Assembly: GCF_004193775.1 (NCBI RefSeq)
Contig: NW_021143952.1
Location: forward strand, 1 to 64,000
Length of the DNA stretch: 64,000 nucleotides
Direction of reading: 5' to 3'
Origin: Glycine soja
Lineage: Eukaryota; Streptophyta; Magnoliopsida; Fabales; Fabaceae
Under the pieces are notes generated by a model, which did no database searches, was not told the origin of the DNA, and saw nothing but the letters and a program-made list of their open reading frames with translations. Positions 1 through 12,721 of the stretch are shown piece after piece; positions within the stretch are counted from its first letter, which is position 1; each line of letters begins with the position of its first letter. The position numbers and the translations under genes are program-made.

Positions 1-1168
1 TTTAACTCGGATGTCCGATTCAAGCACATCACATATGGAGACGCCCGAAATTGAACCACGAAAGATCTCAAGAAATTCAAATGGTCATAACTTTTCACAC
101 GGAGGTCCGATTCAGGCGCATCATATATCGAGACACTCGAAATTGAACAACGGAAGCTCCCAAGAAATTAAAATTGTCATAATTTTTCACATGGAAATCC
201 GATTCAAGCACATCACATATGGAGACGCCCGAAATTCAATCACGGAAGATCTCGAGAAATTCAAATGGTCATAACTTTCACTCGGATGTCCGATTCAGGC
301 GCATCATCTATCGAGACGCTCGAAATTGAACAACGAAATCTCTCGAGAAATCCAAATATTCAAAACTTTTCACATGAAGGTCCGATTCAGGCACATCACA
401 TATGGAGACACTCAAAATTGAACAACGGAGGATCTCGAGAAATTCAAATGGTCATAACTTTTCACATGGAGGTCCGATTCAGGCGCATCATATATCGAGA
501 CGCTCAAAATTGAACAACGGAAGCTCCCAAGAAATTAAAATTGTCATAACTTTTAACTCGGATGTCCGATTCAAGCACATCACATATGGAGACGCCCGAA
601 ATTGAACCACGAAAGATCTCAAGAAATTCAAATGGTCATAACTTTTCACACGGAGGTCCGATTCAGGCGCATCATATATCGAGACGCTCGAAATTGAACA
701 ACGGAAGCTCTCGAGAAATTTAAATGATTATAAATTTTCACTCGGATATCCAACAGAATCTCTCAACAGATTCAAATGGTCATAACTTTTCACATGGAAA
801 TCCGATTCAACCACATCACATATGGAAACGCCCGAAATTCAATCACGGAAGATCTCGAGAAATTGAAATGGTCATAACTTTCACTCGGATGTCCGATTCA
901 GGCGCATCATCTATCGAGACGCTCGAAATTGAACAACGAAATCTCTCGAGAAATCCAAATATTCAAAACTTTTCACACGAAGGTCTGATTCAGGCACATC
1001 ACATATGGAGACACTCAAAATTGAAGAACGGAGGATCTCGAGAAATTCAAATGGTTATAACTTTTCACACGGAGGTCCGATTCAGGCGCATCATATATCG
1101 AGACGCTCAAAATTGAACAACGGAAGCTCCCAAGAAATTAAAATTGTCATAATTTTTCACATGGAAAT
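1..1168. repeat. Duplicated HOR segment, copy 1 (offset 2164-2204 bp)
   Basis: The class order A-B-C-D-E-F-A-B-G-C-D-E-F is repeated near-identically at about 2165-3373. Shared private variants include CTCTCAACAGATTC after the G unit and AGGTCTGATTCAGG in the second E unit (985 and 3190). The offset is 2164 bp before the G unit and 2204 bp after it, because this copy's G unit has lost 40 bp. The left end is cut by the window edge. Confidence 0.75.
747..801. repeat. Truncated satellite unit with 40 bp internal deletion
   Basis: Between B at 658 and C at 802 the spacing is 144 bp, where two units should give 184. The sequence reads CTCGGATATCCAACAGAATC. The partner at 2914 reads CTCGGATGTCCAATTTAGGC and continues through a full dyad before AAACAACAGAATC. 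The loss therefore removes the AATTTAGG to GCTCGAAATTAAA portion. This is the largest deletion inside a single unit that I saw in the window. Confidence 0.8.
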
Positions 1169-2164
1169 CCGATTCAAGCACATCACATATGGAGACGCCC
1201 GAAATTCAATCACGGAATATCTCGAGAAATTCAAATGGTCATAACTTTCACTCGGATGTCCGATTCAGGCGCATCATCTATCGAGACGCTCGAAATTGAA
1301 CAACGAAATCTCTCGAGAAATCCAAATATTCAAAACTTTTCACACGAAGGTCCGATTCAGGCACATCACATATGGAGACACTCAAAATTGAACAACGGAG
1401 GATCTCGAGAAATTCAAATGGTCATAACTTTTCACACGGAGGTCCGATTCAGGCGGATCATATATTGAGACGCTCAAAACTGAACAACGGAAGCTCCCAA
1501 GAAATTAAAATTGTCATAACTTTTAACTCGGATGTCCGATTCAAGCACATCACATATGGAGACGCCCGAAATTGAACCACGAAAGATCTCAAGAAATTCA
1601 AATGGTCATAACTTTTCACACGGAGGTCCGATTCAGGCGCATCATATATCAAGACGCTCGAAATTGAACACCGGAAGCTCTCGAGAAATTTAAATGATTA
1701 TAAATTTTCACTCGGATGTCAAATTAGGCAAATCAGATATCGAGACGCTCGAAATTAAACAACAGAATCTCTCAAGAGATTCAAATGGTCATAACTTTTC
1801 ACATGGAAATCCGATTCAAGCACATCACATATGGAGACGCCCGAAATTCAATCACGGAAGATCTCGAGAAATTCAAATGGTCATAACTTTTCACTCGGAT
1901 GTCCGATTCAGGCGCATCATCTATCGAGATGCTCGAAATTGAACAACGAAATCTCTCGAGAAATCCAAATATTCAAAACTTTTCACACGAAGGTCCGATT
2001 CAGGCACATCACATATGGAGACACTCAAAATTGAACAACGGAGGATCTCGAGAAATTCAAATGGTCATAACTTTTCACATGGAGGTCCGATTCAGGCGCA
2101 TCATATATCGAGACGCTCAAAATTGAACAACGGAAGCTCCCAAGAAATTAAAATTGTCATAACT

Positions 2165-3373
2165 TTTAACTCGGATGTCCGATTCAAGCACATCACATAT
2201 GGAGACGCCCGAAATTGAACCACGAAAGATCTCAAGAAATTCAAATGGTCATAACTTTTCACACGGAGGTCCGATTCAGGCGCATCATATATCGAGACGC
2301 TCGAAATTGAACAACGGAAGCTCCCAAGAAATTAAAATTGTCATAATTTTTCACATGGAAATCCGATTCAAGCACATCACATATGGAGACGCCCGAAATT
2401 CAATCACGGAAGATCTCGAGAAATTCAAATGGTCATAACTTTCACTCGGATGTCCGATTCAGGCGCATCATCTATCGAGACGCTCGAAATTGAACAACGA
2501 AATCTCTCGAGAAATCCAAATATTCAAAACTTTTCACACGAAGGTCCGATTCAGGCACATCACATATGGAGACACTCAAAATTGAACAACGGAGGATCTC
2601 GAGAAATTCAAATGGTCATAACTTTTCACATGGAGGTCCGATTCAGGCGCATCATATATCGAGACGCTCAAAATTGAACAACGGAAGCTCCCAAGAAATT
2701 AAAATTGTCATAACTTTTAACTCGGATGTCCGATTCAAGCACATCACATATGGAGACGCCCGAAATTGAACCACGAAAGATCTCAAGAAATTCAAATGGT
2801 CATAACTTTTCACACGGAGGTCCGATTCAGGCGCATCATATATCGAGACGCTCGAAATTGAACAACGGAAGCTCTCGAGAAATTTAAATGATTATAAATT
2901 TTCACTCGGATGTCCAATTTAGGCAAATCAGATATCGAGACGCTCGAAATTAAACAACAGAATCTCTCAACAGATTCAAATGGTCATAACTTTTCACATG
3001 GAAATCCGATTCAAGCACATCACATATGGAAACGCCCGAAATTCAATCACGGAAGATCTCGAGAAATTCAAATGGTCATAACTTTTCACTCGGATGTCCG
3101 ATTCAGGCGCATCATCTATCGAGACGCTCGAAATTGAACAACGAAATCTCTGGAGAAATCCAAATATTCAAAACTTTTCACACGAAGGTCTGATTCAGGC
3201 ACATCACATATGGAGACACTCAAAATTGAACAACGGAGGATCTCGAGAAATTCAAATGGTCATAACTTTTCACACGGAGGTCCGATTCAGGCGCATCATA
3301 TATCGACACGCTCAAAATTGAACAACGGAAGCTCCCAAGAAATTAAAATTGTCATAATTTTTCACATGGAAAT
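2165..3373. repeat. Duplicated HOR segment, copy 2 (offset 2164-2204 bp)
   Basis: This is the partner of the segment at 1-1168, with a full-length G unit at 2914. A four-unit C-D-E-F block immediately follows (3374-3740). It is itself a near copy of 3006-3373 at 367 bp and shares the rare ATCTCTGGAGAAATCC and ATCGACACGCTC variants, so this small duplication is recent. Confidence 0.75.
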
Positions 3374-4200
3374 CCGATTCAAGCACATCACATATGGAGA
3401 CGCCCGAAATTCAATCACGGAAGATCTCGAGAAATTCAAATGGTCATAACTTTCACTCGGAGGTCCGATTCAGGCGCATCATCTATCGAGACGCTCGAAA
3501 TTGAACAACGAAATCTCTGGAGAAATCCAAATATTCAAAACTTTTCACACGAAGGTCTGATTCAGGCACATCACATATGGAGACACTCAAAATTGAACAA
3601 CGGAGGATCTCGAGAAATTCAAATGGTCATAACTTTTCACACGGAGGTCCGATTCAGGCGCATCATATATCGACACGCTCAAAATTGAACAACGGAAGCT
3701 CCCAAGAAATTAAAATTGTCATAATTTTTCACATGGAAATCCGATTCAAGCACATCACATATGGAGACGCCCGAAATTCAATCACGGAAGATCTCGTGAA
3801 ATTCAAATGGTCATGACTTTTCACACGGAGGTCCGATTGAGGCACATCACATATGGAGACGCCCGAAATTGAACCACGGAAGATCTCGAGAAATTGAAAT
3901 GGTCATAACTTTTCACTCAGATGTCCGATTCAGGCACATCAGATATCGAGACGCTAGAAATTAAACAACGGAAGCTCTCGAAAAATTCTAATGGTCATAA
4001 CTTTTCACACGGAGGTCCGATTGAGGCACATCACATATGGAGACGCCCGAAATTGAACCTCGGAAGATCTCGAGAAATTCAAATGGTCATAACTTTTCAC
4101 TCGGATGTTTGATTCAGGCGCATAATATATCGAGACGCTCGAAATTGAACAACGGAATCTCTCGAGAAATGTAAATGATCATAAATTTTCACTCGGATGT

Positions 4201-4846
4201 CCGATTCAGGCGCATCATATATTGAGACGCTCGAAATTGAACAACGAAATCTCTCGAGAAATCCAAATGGTCATAACTTTTCACACGAATGTCCGATTCA
4301 GGCACATCACATATGGAGACACTCAAAATTGAACAACGGAGGATCTCGAGAAATTCAAATGGTCATAATTTTTCACAAGGAGGTCCGATTCAGGCGCATC
4401 ATATATCGAGACGCTCAAAATTGAACAACGGAAGCTCCCGAGAAATTAAAATTGTCATAACTTTTAACTCGGATGTCCGATTCAAGCACATCACATGTGG
4501 AGACGCCCGAAATTGAACCACGAAAGATCTCAAGAAATTCAAATGGTCATAACTTTTCACACGGAGGTCCGATTCAAGCGCATCATATATCGAGACGCTC
4601 GAAATTGAACAACGGAAGCTCTCGAAAAATTTAAATGATTATAAATTTTCACTCGGATGTCCAATTTAGGCACATCAAATATCGAGACGCTCGAAATTAA
4701 ACAACAGAATCTCTCAAGAAATTCAAATGGTCATAACTTTTCACACGGAAATCCGATTCAAGCACATCACATATGGAGACGGCCGAAATTCAATCACGGA
4801 AGATCTCGAAAAATTCAAATGGTCATAACTTTTTACTCGGATGTCC
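4201..4846. repeat. Seven-unit D-E-F-A-B-G-C block, copy 1 (offset 1654)
   Basis: Contains AGAAATCCAAATGG (D), GACACTCAAAATTG (E), CTCCCGAGAAATTAAAATTG (F), TTTTAACTCGG (A), ATTTAAATGATTATAAAT after B, TCCAATTTAGGCACATC (G) and CACACGGAAATCC (C). The same order is at about 5855-6500. It links this stretch to the ordered HOR of 1-3740, with extra substitutions. Confidence 0.6.
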
Positions 4847-5854
4847 GATTCAGGCGCATAATATATCGAGACGCTCGAAATTGAAGCACGGAAGATCTCG
4901 AGAAATTGAAATGGTCATAATTTTTCACATGGAGGTCTGATAGAAGTACGTCATATATAGAGACGCTCGAAATTGAACAACGAAATCTTTTGAGAAATTC
5001 AAATGGTCATAAGTTATCACACGGAGGTCCGATTCAGGAACATTACATATCGAGACGCTCGGAATTGAACAACGGAAGCTCTTGAGAAATTGAAATTGCA
5101 CAACTTTTCACTCGGATGTCATATTCAGGAACATCATATATCGAGACGCTCAAAATTAAACAACGGAAGCTCTCGAGAAATTTAAATGGTCATAACTTTT
5201 CTCACGGAGGTCCAATTCAGGCACATCACATATGGAGACACTCAAAATTGAACAACGGAAGATCTCGAGAAATTCAAATGGTCATAACTTTTCACACGGA
5301 GGTCCGAATCAGGCACGTCACATATCGAGACGCTCGAAATTGAAAAACGGAAGCTCTGAGAAATTGAAATTGTCATAACTTTACACTCAGATGTCCGATT
5401 CAGGCACATCAGATATCGAGAGGCTCGAAATTAAACAACGGAAGCTCTCGAGAAATTCAAATGGTCATAACTTTTCACACGGAGGTCCGATTGAGGCACA
5501 ACACATATGGAGACGCCCGAAATTGAACCACGGAATATCTCGAGAAATTGAAATGGTCATAACTTTTCACTCGGATGTCCGATTCAGGCGCATAATATAT
5601 CAAGACACTATAAATTGAACAACGGAAGCTCTCGAGAAATTCAAATGGTCATAACTTTTCACAAGGAGGTCTGATTCAGGCGCATCATATATCGAGACGC
5701 TCGAAATTGAACCACGGAAGATCTCGAGAAATTGAAATGGTCATAAGTTTTCACTCGGGTGTCCGATTCAGGCGCATAATATATCGAGACGCTCGAAATG
5801 GAACAACGGAAGATCTCGAGAAATTCAAATGGTCATAACTTTTCACTCGGATGT

Positions 5855-6500
5855 CCGATTCAGGCACATCATCTATCGAGACGCTCGAAATTGAACAACG
5901 AAATCTCTCGAGAAATCCAAATGTTCATAACTTTTCACACGAAGGTCCGATTCAGGCACATCACATATGGAGACACTCAAAATTGAACAACGGAGGATCT
6001 CGAGAAATTCAAATGGTCATAACTTTTCACACGGAGGTCCGATTCAGGCGCATCATATATCGAGACGCTCAAAATTGAACAACGGAAGCTCCCAAGAAAT
6101 TAAAATTGTCATAACTTTTAACTCGGATGTCCGATTCAAGCACATCACATATGGAGACGCCCGAAATTGAACCACGAAAGATCTCAAGAAATTCAAATGG
6201 TCATAACTTTTGACACGGAGGTTCGATTCAGGCGCATCATATATCGAGATGCTCGAAATTGAACAACGGAAGCTCTCGAGAAATTTAAATGATTATAAAT
6301 TTTCACTCGGATGTCCAATTTAGGCACATCAGATATCGAGACGCTCGAAATTAAACAACAGAATCTCTCAAGAAATTCAAATGGTCATAACTTTTCACAT
6401 GGAAATCCGATTCAAGCACATCACATATGGAGACGCCCGAAATTCAATCACGGAAGATCTCGAGAACTTCAAATGGTCATAACTTTTCACACGGAGGTCC
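5855..6500. repeat. Seven-unit D-E-F-A-B-G-C block, copy 2 (offset 1654)
   Basis: Partner of 4201-4846. It keeps CTCCCAAGAAATTAAAATTG in F as in the leftmost HOR, whereas the 4201 copy has CTCCCGAG. After C the order passes directly into a CCGATTGAGG-class unit at about 6495. Confidence 0.6.
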
Positions 6501-7845
6501 GATTGAGGCACATCACATATGGAGACGCCCGAAATTCAACAACGGAAGATCTCGAGAAATTGAAATGGTCATAACTTTTCACTCAGATGTCCGATTCAGG
6601 CACATCAGATATCGAGACGCTCGAAATTAAACAACGGAAGCTCTCGAGAAATTCAAATGGTCATAACTTTTCACACGGAGGTCCGATTGAGGCACATCAC
6701 ATATGGAGACGCCCGAAATTGAACCACGGAAGATCTCGAGAAATTGAAATGGTAATAACTTTTCACTCGGATGTCCGATTCAGGCGCATAATATATCAAG
6801 ACGCTGAAAATTGAACAACGGAAGCTCTCGAGAAATTCAAATGGTCATAACTTTTCACACGGAGGTCTGATTCAGGCGCATCATATATCGAGACGCTCGA
6901 AATTGAACGACGGAAGATCTCGAGAAATTGAAATGGTCATAACTTTTCACTCGGATGTCCGATTCAGGCGCATAATATATCGACACGCTCGAAATGGAAC
7001 AACGGAATCTCTCGAGAAATTTAAATGATCATAAATTTTCACTCGGATGTCCGATTCAGGCGCATCATCTATCGAGACGCTCGACATTGAACAACAAAAT
7101 CTCTCGAGAAATCCAAATGTTCATAACTTTTCACACGAATGTCCGATTCAGACACATCACATATGGAGACATTCAAAATTGAACAACGGAGGATCTCGAG
7201 AAATTCAAATGGTCATAACTTTTCACACGGAGGTCCGATTCAGGCGCATCATATATCGAGACGCTCAAAATTGAACAACGGAAGCTCCCGAGAAATTAAA
7301 ATTGTCATAACTTTTAACTCGGATGTCCGATTCAGGCATATCATATATCGAGACGCTCGAAATTAAAAAACGGAACCTCTCGAGAAATTCAAATGGTCGT
7401 AACTTTTCACACGGAGGTCCGATTCAAGCGCATCACATATGGAGACGCTCGAAATTTAACCACGGAAGATCTCGAGAAATTCAAATGATCATAACGTTTC
7501 ACACGGAGGTCCGATTCAAGTACGTCATATATTGAGACGCTCGAAATTGAACAACGAAATCTCTCGAGAAATTCAAATGGTCATAACTTATCACACGAAG
7601 GTCCGATTCAAGCACATCACATATGGAGACGCCCGAAATTTAACCACGGAAGATCTCGAGAAATTCAAATGGTCATAACTTTTCACACGGAGGTCCGATT
7701 GAAGTACGTCATGTATTGAGACGCTCGAAATTGAACAACGAAATCTCTTGAGAAATTCAAATAGTAATAAGTTATCACACGGAGGTCCGATTGAGGCACA
7801 TTACATATGGAGACGCCCGAAATTGAACCACGGAAGATCTCGAGA

Positions 7846-9498
7846 AATTGAAATGATCACAACTATTCACTCGGATGTCCGATTCAGGCGCATCAGATAT
7901 CGAGACGCTCGAAATTTAACAACGGAAGCTCTCGAGAAATTCAAATGGTTATAACTTTTCTCACGGAGGTCCAATTCAGGCACATCACATATGGAGACAC
8001 TCAAAATTGAACAACGGAAGATCTCGAGAAATTCAAATGGTCATAACTTTTCACACGGAGGTCCGATTCAGGCACATCACATATTGAGACGCTCGAAATT
8101 GAACAACGGGAGCTTTGGAGAAATGCGAATGGCCATAGGTTATCACACGGAGGACCGATTCAGGAACATCACATATCGAGACTCTCGAAATTGAAAAATG
8201 GAAGCTCTCGAGAAATTGAAATTGTCATAACTTTACACTCGGATGTCCGATTCAGGCACATCAGATATCGAGACACTCGAAATTAAACAACGGAAGCTCT
8301 CGAGAAATTCAAATGGTCATAAATTTTCACACGGAGGTCCGATTGAGGCACATCACATATGGAGACGCCCGAAATTGAACCACGGAAGATCTCGAGAAAT
8401 TGAAATGGTCATAACTTTTCACTCGGATAACCGATTCAGGCGCATAATATATCAAGACGCTCAAAATTGAACAACGGAAGCTCTCGAGAAATTTAAATGA
8501 TCATAAATTTTCACTCGGAAGTCCGATACAGGAGCATCATATATCGAGACGCTCGAAATTGAACCACTGAAGATCTCGAGAAATTGAAATGGTCATAACT
8601 TTTCACTCAGATGACCGATTCAGGCGCATAATATATCGAGACGCTCGAAATGGAACAACGGAATCTCTCGAGAAATTTAAATGATCATAAATTTTCACTC
8701 GGATGTCCGGTTCAAGCGCATCATCTATCGAGACACTCGAAATTGAACAACGAAATCTCTCGAGAAACCCAAATGTTGATAACTTTTCACACGAAGGTCC
8801 GATTCAAGCACATCACATATGGAGACACTCAAAATTGAACAACGGAGGATCTCGAGAAATTCAAATGGTCATAACTTTTCACACGGAGGTCCGATTCAGG
8901 CGCATCATATATCGAGACGCTCGAAATTGAACAATGGAAGCTCTCGACAATTTAAAATTGTCATAACTTTTCACTCGGATGTCCGATTCAGGCAGATCAT
9001 ATATCGAGACGCTCAAAATTAAAAAACCGAACCTCTTGAGAAATTCAAATGGTCATAACGTTTCACACGGAGGTCCGATTCAAGCACATCACATATGGAG
9101 ACGCCCGAAATTTAACCACGGAAGATATCGAGAAATTCAAATGATCATAACGTTTCACACGGAGGTCCGATTCAAGTACGTCATATATCGAGACGCTCGA
9201 AATTGAACAACGAAATCTCTCGAGAAATTCAAATGGTCGTAACTTATCACACGGAGGTCCGATTCAAGCACATCACATATGGAGACGCCCGAAATTTAAC
9301 CACGGAAGATCTCGAGAAATTCAAATGGTCATAACTTTTCACACGGAGGTCCGATTGAAGTACGTCATATATCGAGACGCTCGAAATTGAACGAAATCTC
9401 TTGAGAAATTCAAATGGTCATAAGTTATCATACGGAGGTTCGATTCAGGAACATCACATATCGAGACGCTCGAAATTGAACAACGGAAGCTCTTGAGA
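7846..9498. repeat. 1653 bp tandem duplication, copy 1
   Basis: Near-identical to 9499-11151. The left boundary is where GAAATGATCACAACTATTC begins (again at about 9505). The unit is 18 satellite units minus 3 bp. The missing 3 bp lie at about 9389, where GAACAACGAAATC is reduced to GAACGAAATC, and this is shared at about 11042. Rare shared variants are GGGAGCTTTGGAGAAATGCG with ATGGCCATAGG (8108 and 9761) and CTCGGATAACCG (8423 and 10076). Confidence 0.85.
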
Positions 9499-11151
9499 AA
9501 TTGAAATGATCACAACTATTCACTCGGATGTCCGATTCAGGCGCATCAGATATCGAGACGCTCGAAATTTAACAACGGAAGCTCTCGAGCAATTCAAATG
9601 GTCATAAATTTTCTCACGGAGGTCCAATTCAGGCACATCACATATGGAGACACTCAAAATTGAACAACGGAAGATCTCGAGAAATTCAAATGGTCATAAC
9701 TTTTCACACGGAGGTCCGATTCAGGCACATCACATATTGAGACGCTCGAAATTGAACAACGGGAGCTTTGGAGAAATGCGAATGGCCATAGGTTATCACA
9801 CGGAGGACCGATTCAGGAACATCACATATCGAGACTCTCGAAATTGAAAAATGGAAGCTCTCGAGAAATTGAAATTGTCATAACTTTACACTCGGATGTC
9901 CGATTCAGGCACATCAGATATCGAGACACTCGAAATTAAACAACGGAAGCTCTCGAGAAATTCAAATGGTCATAAATTTTCACACGGAGGTCCGATTGAG
10001 GCACATCACATATGGAGACGCCCGAAATTGAACCACGGAAGATCTCGAGAAATTGAAATGGTCATAACTTTTCACTCGGATAACCGATTCAGGCGCATAA
10101 TATATCAAGACGCTCAAAATTGAACAACGGAAGCTCTCGAGAAATTTAAATGATCATAAATTTTCACTCGGAAGTCCGATACAGGAGCATCATATATCGA
10201 GACGCTCGAAATTGAACCACTGAAGATCTCGAGAAATTGAAATGGTCATAACTTTTCACTCAGATGACCGATTCAGGCGCATAATATATCGAGACGCTCG
10301 AAATGGAACAACGGAATCTCTCGAGAAATTTAAATGATCATCAATTTTCACTCGGATGTCCGGTTCAAGCGCATCATCTATCGAGACACTCGAAATTGAA
10401 CAACGAAATCTCTCGAGAAACCCAAATGTTGATAACTTTTCACACGAAGGTCCGATTCAAGCACATCACATATGGAGACACTCAAAATTGAACAACGGAG
10501 GATCTCGAGAAATTCAAATGGTCATAACTTTTCACACGGAGGTCCGATTCAGGCGCATCATATATCGAGACGCTCGAAATTGAACAATGGAAGCTCTCGA
10601 CAATTTAAAATTGTCATAACTTTTCACTCGGATGTCCGATTCAGGCAGATCATATATCGAGACGCTCAAAATTAAAAAACCGAACCTCTTGAGAAATTCA
10701 AATGGTCATAACGTTTCACACGGAGGTCCGATTCAAGCACATCACATATGGAGACGCCCGAAATTTAACCACGGAAGATATCGAGAAATTCAAATGATCA
10801 TAACGTTTCACACGGAGGTCCGATTCAAGTACGTCATATATCGAGACGCTCGAAATTGAACAACGAAATCTCTCGAGAAATTCAAATGGTCGTAACTTAT
10901 CACACGGAGGTCCGATTCAAGCACATCACATATGGAGACGCCCGAAATTTAACCACGGAAGATCTCGAGAAATTCAAATGGTCATAACTTTTCACACGGA
11001 GGTCCGATTGAAGTACGTCATATATCGAGACGCTCGAAATTGAACGAAATCTCTTGAGAAATTCAAATGGTCATAAGTTATCATACGGAGGTCCGATTCA
11101 GGAACATCACATATCGAGACGCTCGAAATTGAACAACGGAAGCTCTTGAGA
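9499..11151. repeat. 1653 bp tandem duplication, copy 2
   Basis: Directly abuts copy 1. Only scattered single-base differences were seen, such as GATCATCAATTTTC at about 10337 against GATCATAAATTTTC in copy 1. After about 11151 the sequence departs (AAATTGTCACAACTTTTC instead of AAATGATCACAACTATTC), which fixes the junction. Confidence 0.85.
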
Positions 11152-12679
11152 AATTGAAATTGTCACAACTTTTCACTCGGATGTCCGATTCAGGCGCATC
11201 AGATATCTAGACGCTCGAAATTAAACAACGGAAGCTCTCGAGAAATTCAAATGGTCATAACTTTTCTCACGGAGGTCCGATTCAGGCACATCACATATGG
11301 AGACACTCAAAATTGAACAACGGAAGATCTCGAGAAATTGAAATTTTCATAACTTTTCACTCGGATGTACGATTCAGGCGCATAATATATCAAGACGCTC
11401 AAAATTGAACAACGGAAGCTCTCGAGAAATTTAAATGATCATAATATTTCACTCGGAAGTCCGATTCAGGCGCATCATATATTGAGACTCTCGGAATTGA
11501 ACCACGGAAGATCTCGAGAAATTGGAATGGTCATAACTTTTCACTCGGATGTCCGATTCAGGCGCATAATATATCGAGATGCTCGAAATGGAACAATGGA
11601 ATCTCTCAAGAATTTTAAATGATCATAAATTTTCACTCGGATGTCCGATTCAAGCGCATCATCTATCGAGACGCTCGAAATTGAACAACGAAATCTCTTG
11701 AGAAATCCAAATGTTCATAACTTTTCACACGAAGGTCCGATTCAGGCACATGACATATGGAGACACTCAAAATTGAACAACGGAGGATCTCGAGAAATTC
11801 AAATGGTCATAACTTTTCACACGGAGGTCCGATTCAGGCGCATCATATATCGAGACGCTCAAAATTGAACAACGGAAGCTCCCGAGAAATTAAAATTGTC
11901 ATAACTTTTAACTCGGATGTCCGATTCAAGCACATCACATATGGAGACGCCCGAAATTGAACCACGAAAGATCTCAAGATTTTCAAATGGTCATAAGTTT
12001 TCACACGGAGGTCCGATTCAGCCGCATCATATATCGAGATCCCCAAAATTAACAACGGAAGCTCTCGAGAAATTTAAATGGTCATAAATTATCACACGGA
12101 GGTCCGATTCAGGCGCATCATATATCGAGACGCTCGAAATTGAACAATGGAAGCTCTCGACAATTTAAAATTGACATAACTTTTCACTCGGATGTCCGAT
12201 TCAGGCACATCATATATCGAGACGCTCGAAATTAAAAAACGGAACCTCTCGAGAAAATCAAATGGTCATAACTTTTCACACGGAGGTCCGATTCAAGCAC
12301 ATCACATATGGAGTCGCCCGAAATTTAACCACGGAAGATCTCGAGAAATTCAAATGATCATAACGTTTCACACGGAGGTCCGATTCAAGTACGTCATATA
12401 TCAAGACGCTCGAAATTGAACAACGAAATCTCTCGAGAAATGCAAATGGTCATAACTTATCACACGGAGGTCCGATTCAAGCACATCACATATGGATACG
12501 CCCGAAATTTAACCACGGAAGATCTCGAGAAATTAAAATGATCATAACTTTTCACACGGAGGTCCGATTCAAGTACGTCATATATCGAGACGCTCGAAAT
12601 TGAACAATGAAATCTCTTGAGAAATTCAAATGGTCATAAGTTATCACACGGAGGTCCGATTCAGGAACATCACATATCA
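11152..12679. repeat. Satellite mixture between two duplication blocks
   Basis: Ordinary units continue. A D-E-F-A cassette lies at 11645-12012. A short degenerate unit around 12035 reads GAGATCCCCAAAATTAAC in place of GAGACGCTCGAAATTGAAC and lacks 1 bp. The 12190-12640 part resembles 8979-9430 and 10632-11080 at reduced identity. No other feature is seen. Confidence 0.75.
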
Positions 12680-12721
12680 AGACGCTCGAAATTGAACAAC
12701 GGAAGCTCTTGAGAAATTGAA

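Larger units (their letters stand above)
1..3740. repeat. HOR block of seven ordered unit classes (A, B, G, C, D, E, F)
   Basis: Unit classes recur in a fixed order with blocks skipped. A has TTTTAACTCGG and CATATGG with GAACCACGAAAG. B has CACACGGAGG. G has TCCAATTTAGGCAAATC (or TCAAATTAGG) with AAACAACAG. C has CATGGAAATCC. D has GAGAAATCCAAATATTC. E has GACACTCAAAATTG with GGAGGATCTC. F has CGCTCAAAATTG with CTCCCAAG. By CCGATTCA position the order is A15 B107 C199 D290 E382 F474, A566 B658 G750 C802 D893 E985 F1077, C1169 D1260 E1352 F1444, A1536 B1628 G1720 C1811 D1903 E1995 F2087, A2179 B2271 C2363 D2454 E2546 F2638, A2730 B2822 G2914 C3006 D3098 E3190 F3282, C3374 D3465 E3557 F3649. 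Most D units follow a 91 bp step, because the preceding segment reads ATAACTTTCACTC with one T missing. Confidence 0.85.
3741..7845. repeat. Diverged satellite mixture with older 13- and 18-unit relationships
   Basis: Satellite units continue without interruption. This stretch introduces units with CCGATTGAGGCACATC and TCAGATATCGAGACGCTCG. No short exact HOR is evident, but longer relationships are visible. The order D-E-F-A-B-G-C at about 4201-4846 is repeated at about 5855-6500 (offset 1654). The block around 5391-5990 resembles 6587-7182 (offset 1196, 13 units) and again 8243-8838 (offset 1656 from 6587, 18 units). These copies are clearly less alike than those flanking them. No gene or unique DNA is seen. 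Confidence 0.75.

Noticed and set aside
724..1116. Longest open frame (130 codons) as a possible gene
   Set aside because: It is read straight through satellite units. It is long only because a 40 bp deletion and a 91 bp unit shift the frame past the usual TGA. There is no codon structure, start context or homology beyond the satellite.
6220..6230. tRNA gene or tRNA-derived SINE, suggested by GGTTCGATTCA
   Set aside because: There is no acceptor stem pairing, anticodon arm or A box around it, and the motif is just the variable GGTCCGATTCA part of the unit.
8243..8470. The recurrent 75-codon frame starting in GGATGTCCGATTC and ending at TGA of AAATTGAAC, seen dozens of times, as a repeated small-protein family
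   Set aside because: 228 bp is 2.5 units, so the frame passes through the same DNA in all three frames. Sequence is conserved equally at all codon positions because the DNA repeats, not because a protein is selected.
11843..12055. Minus-strand open frames of 60-70 codons
   Set aside because: These are complementary-strand readings of the same units and vanish with single-base unit variation.
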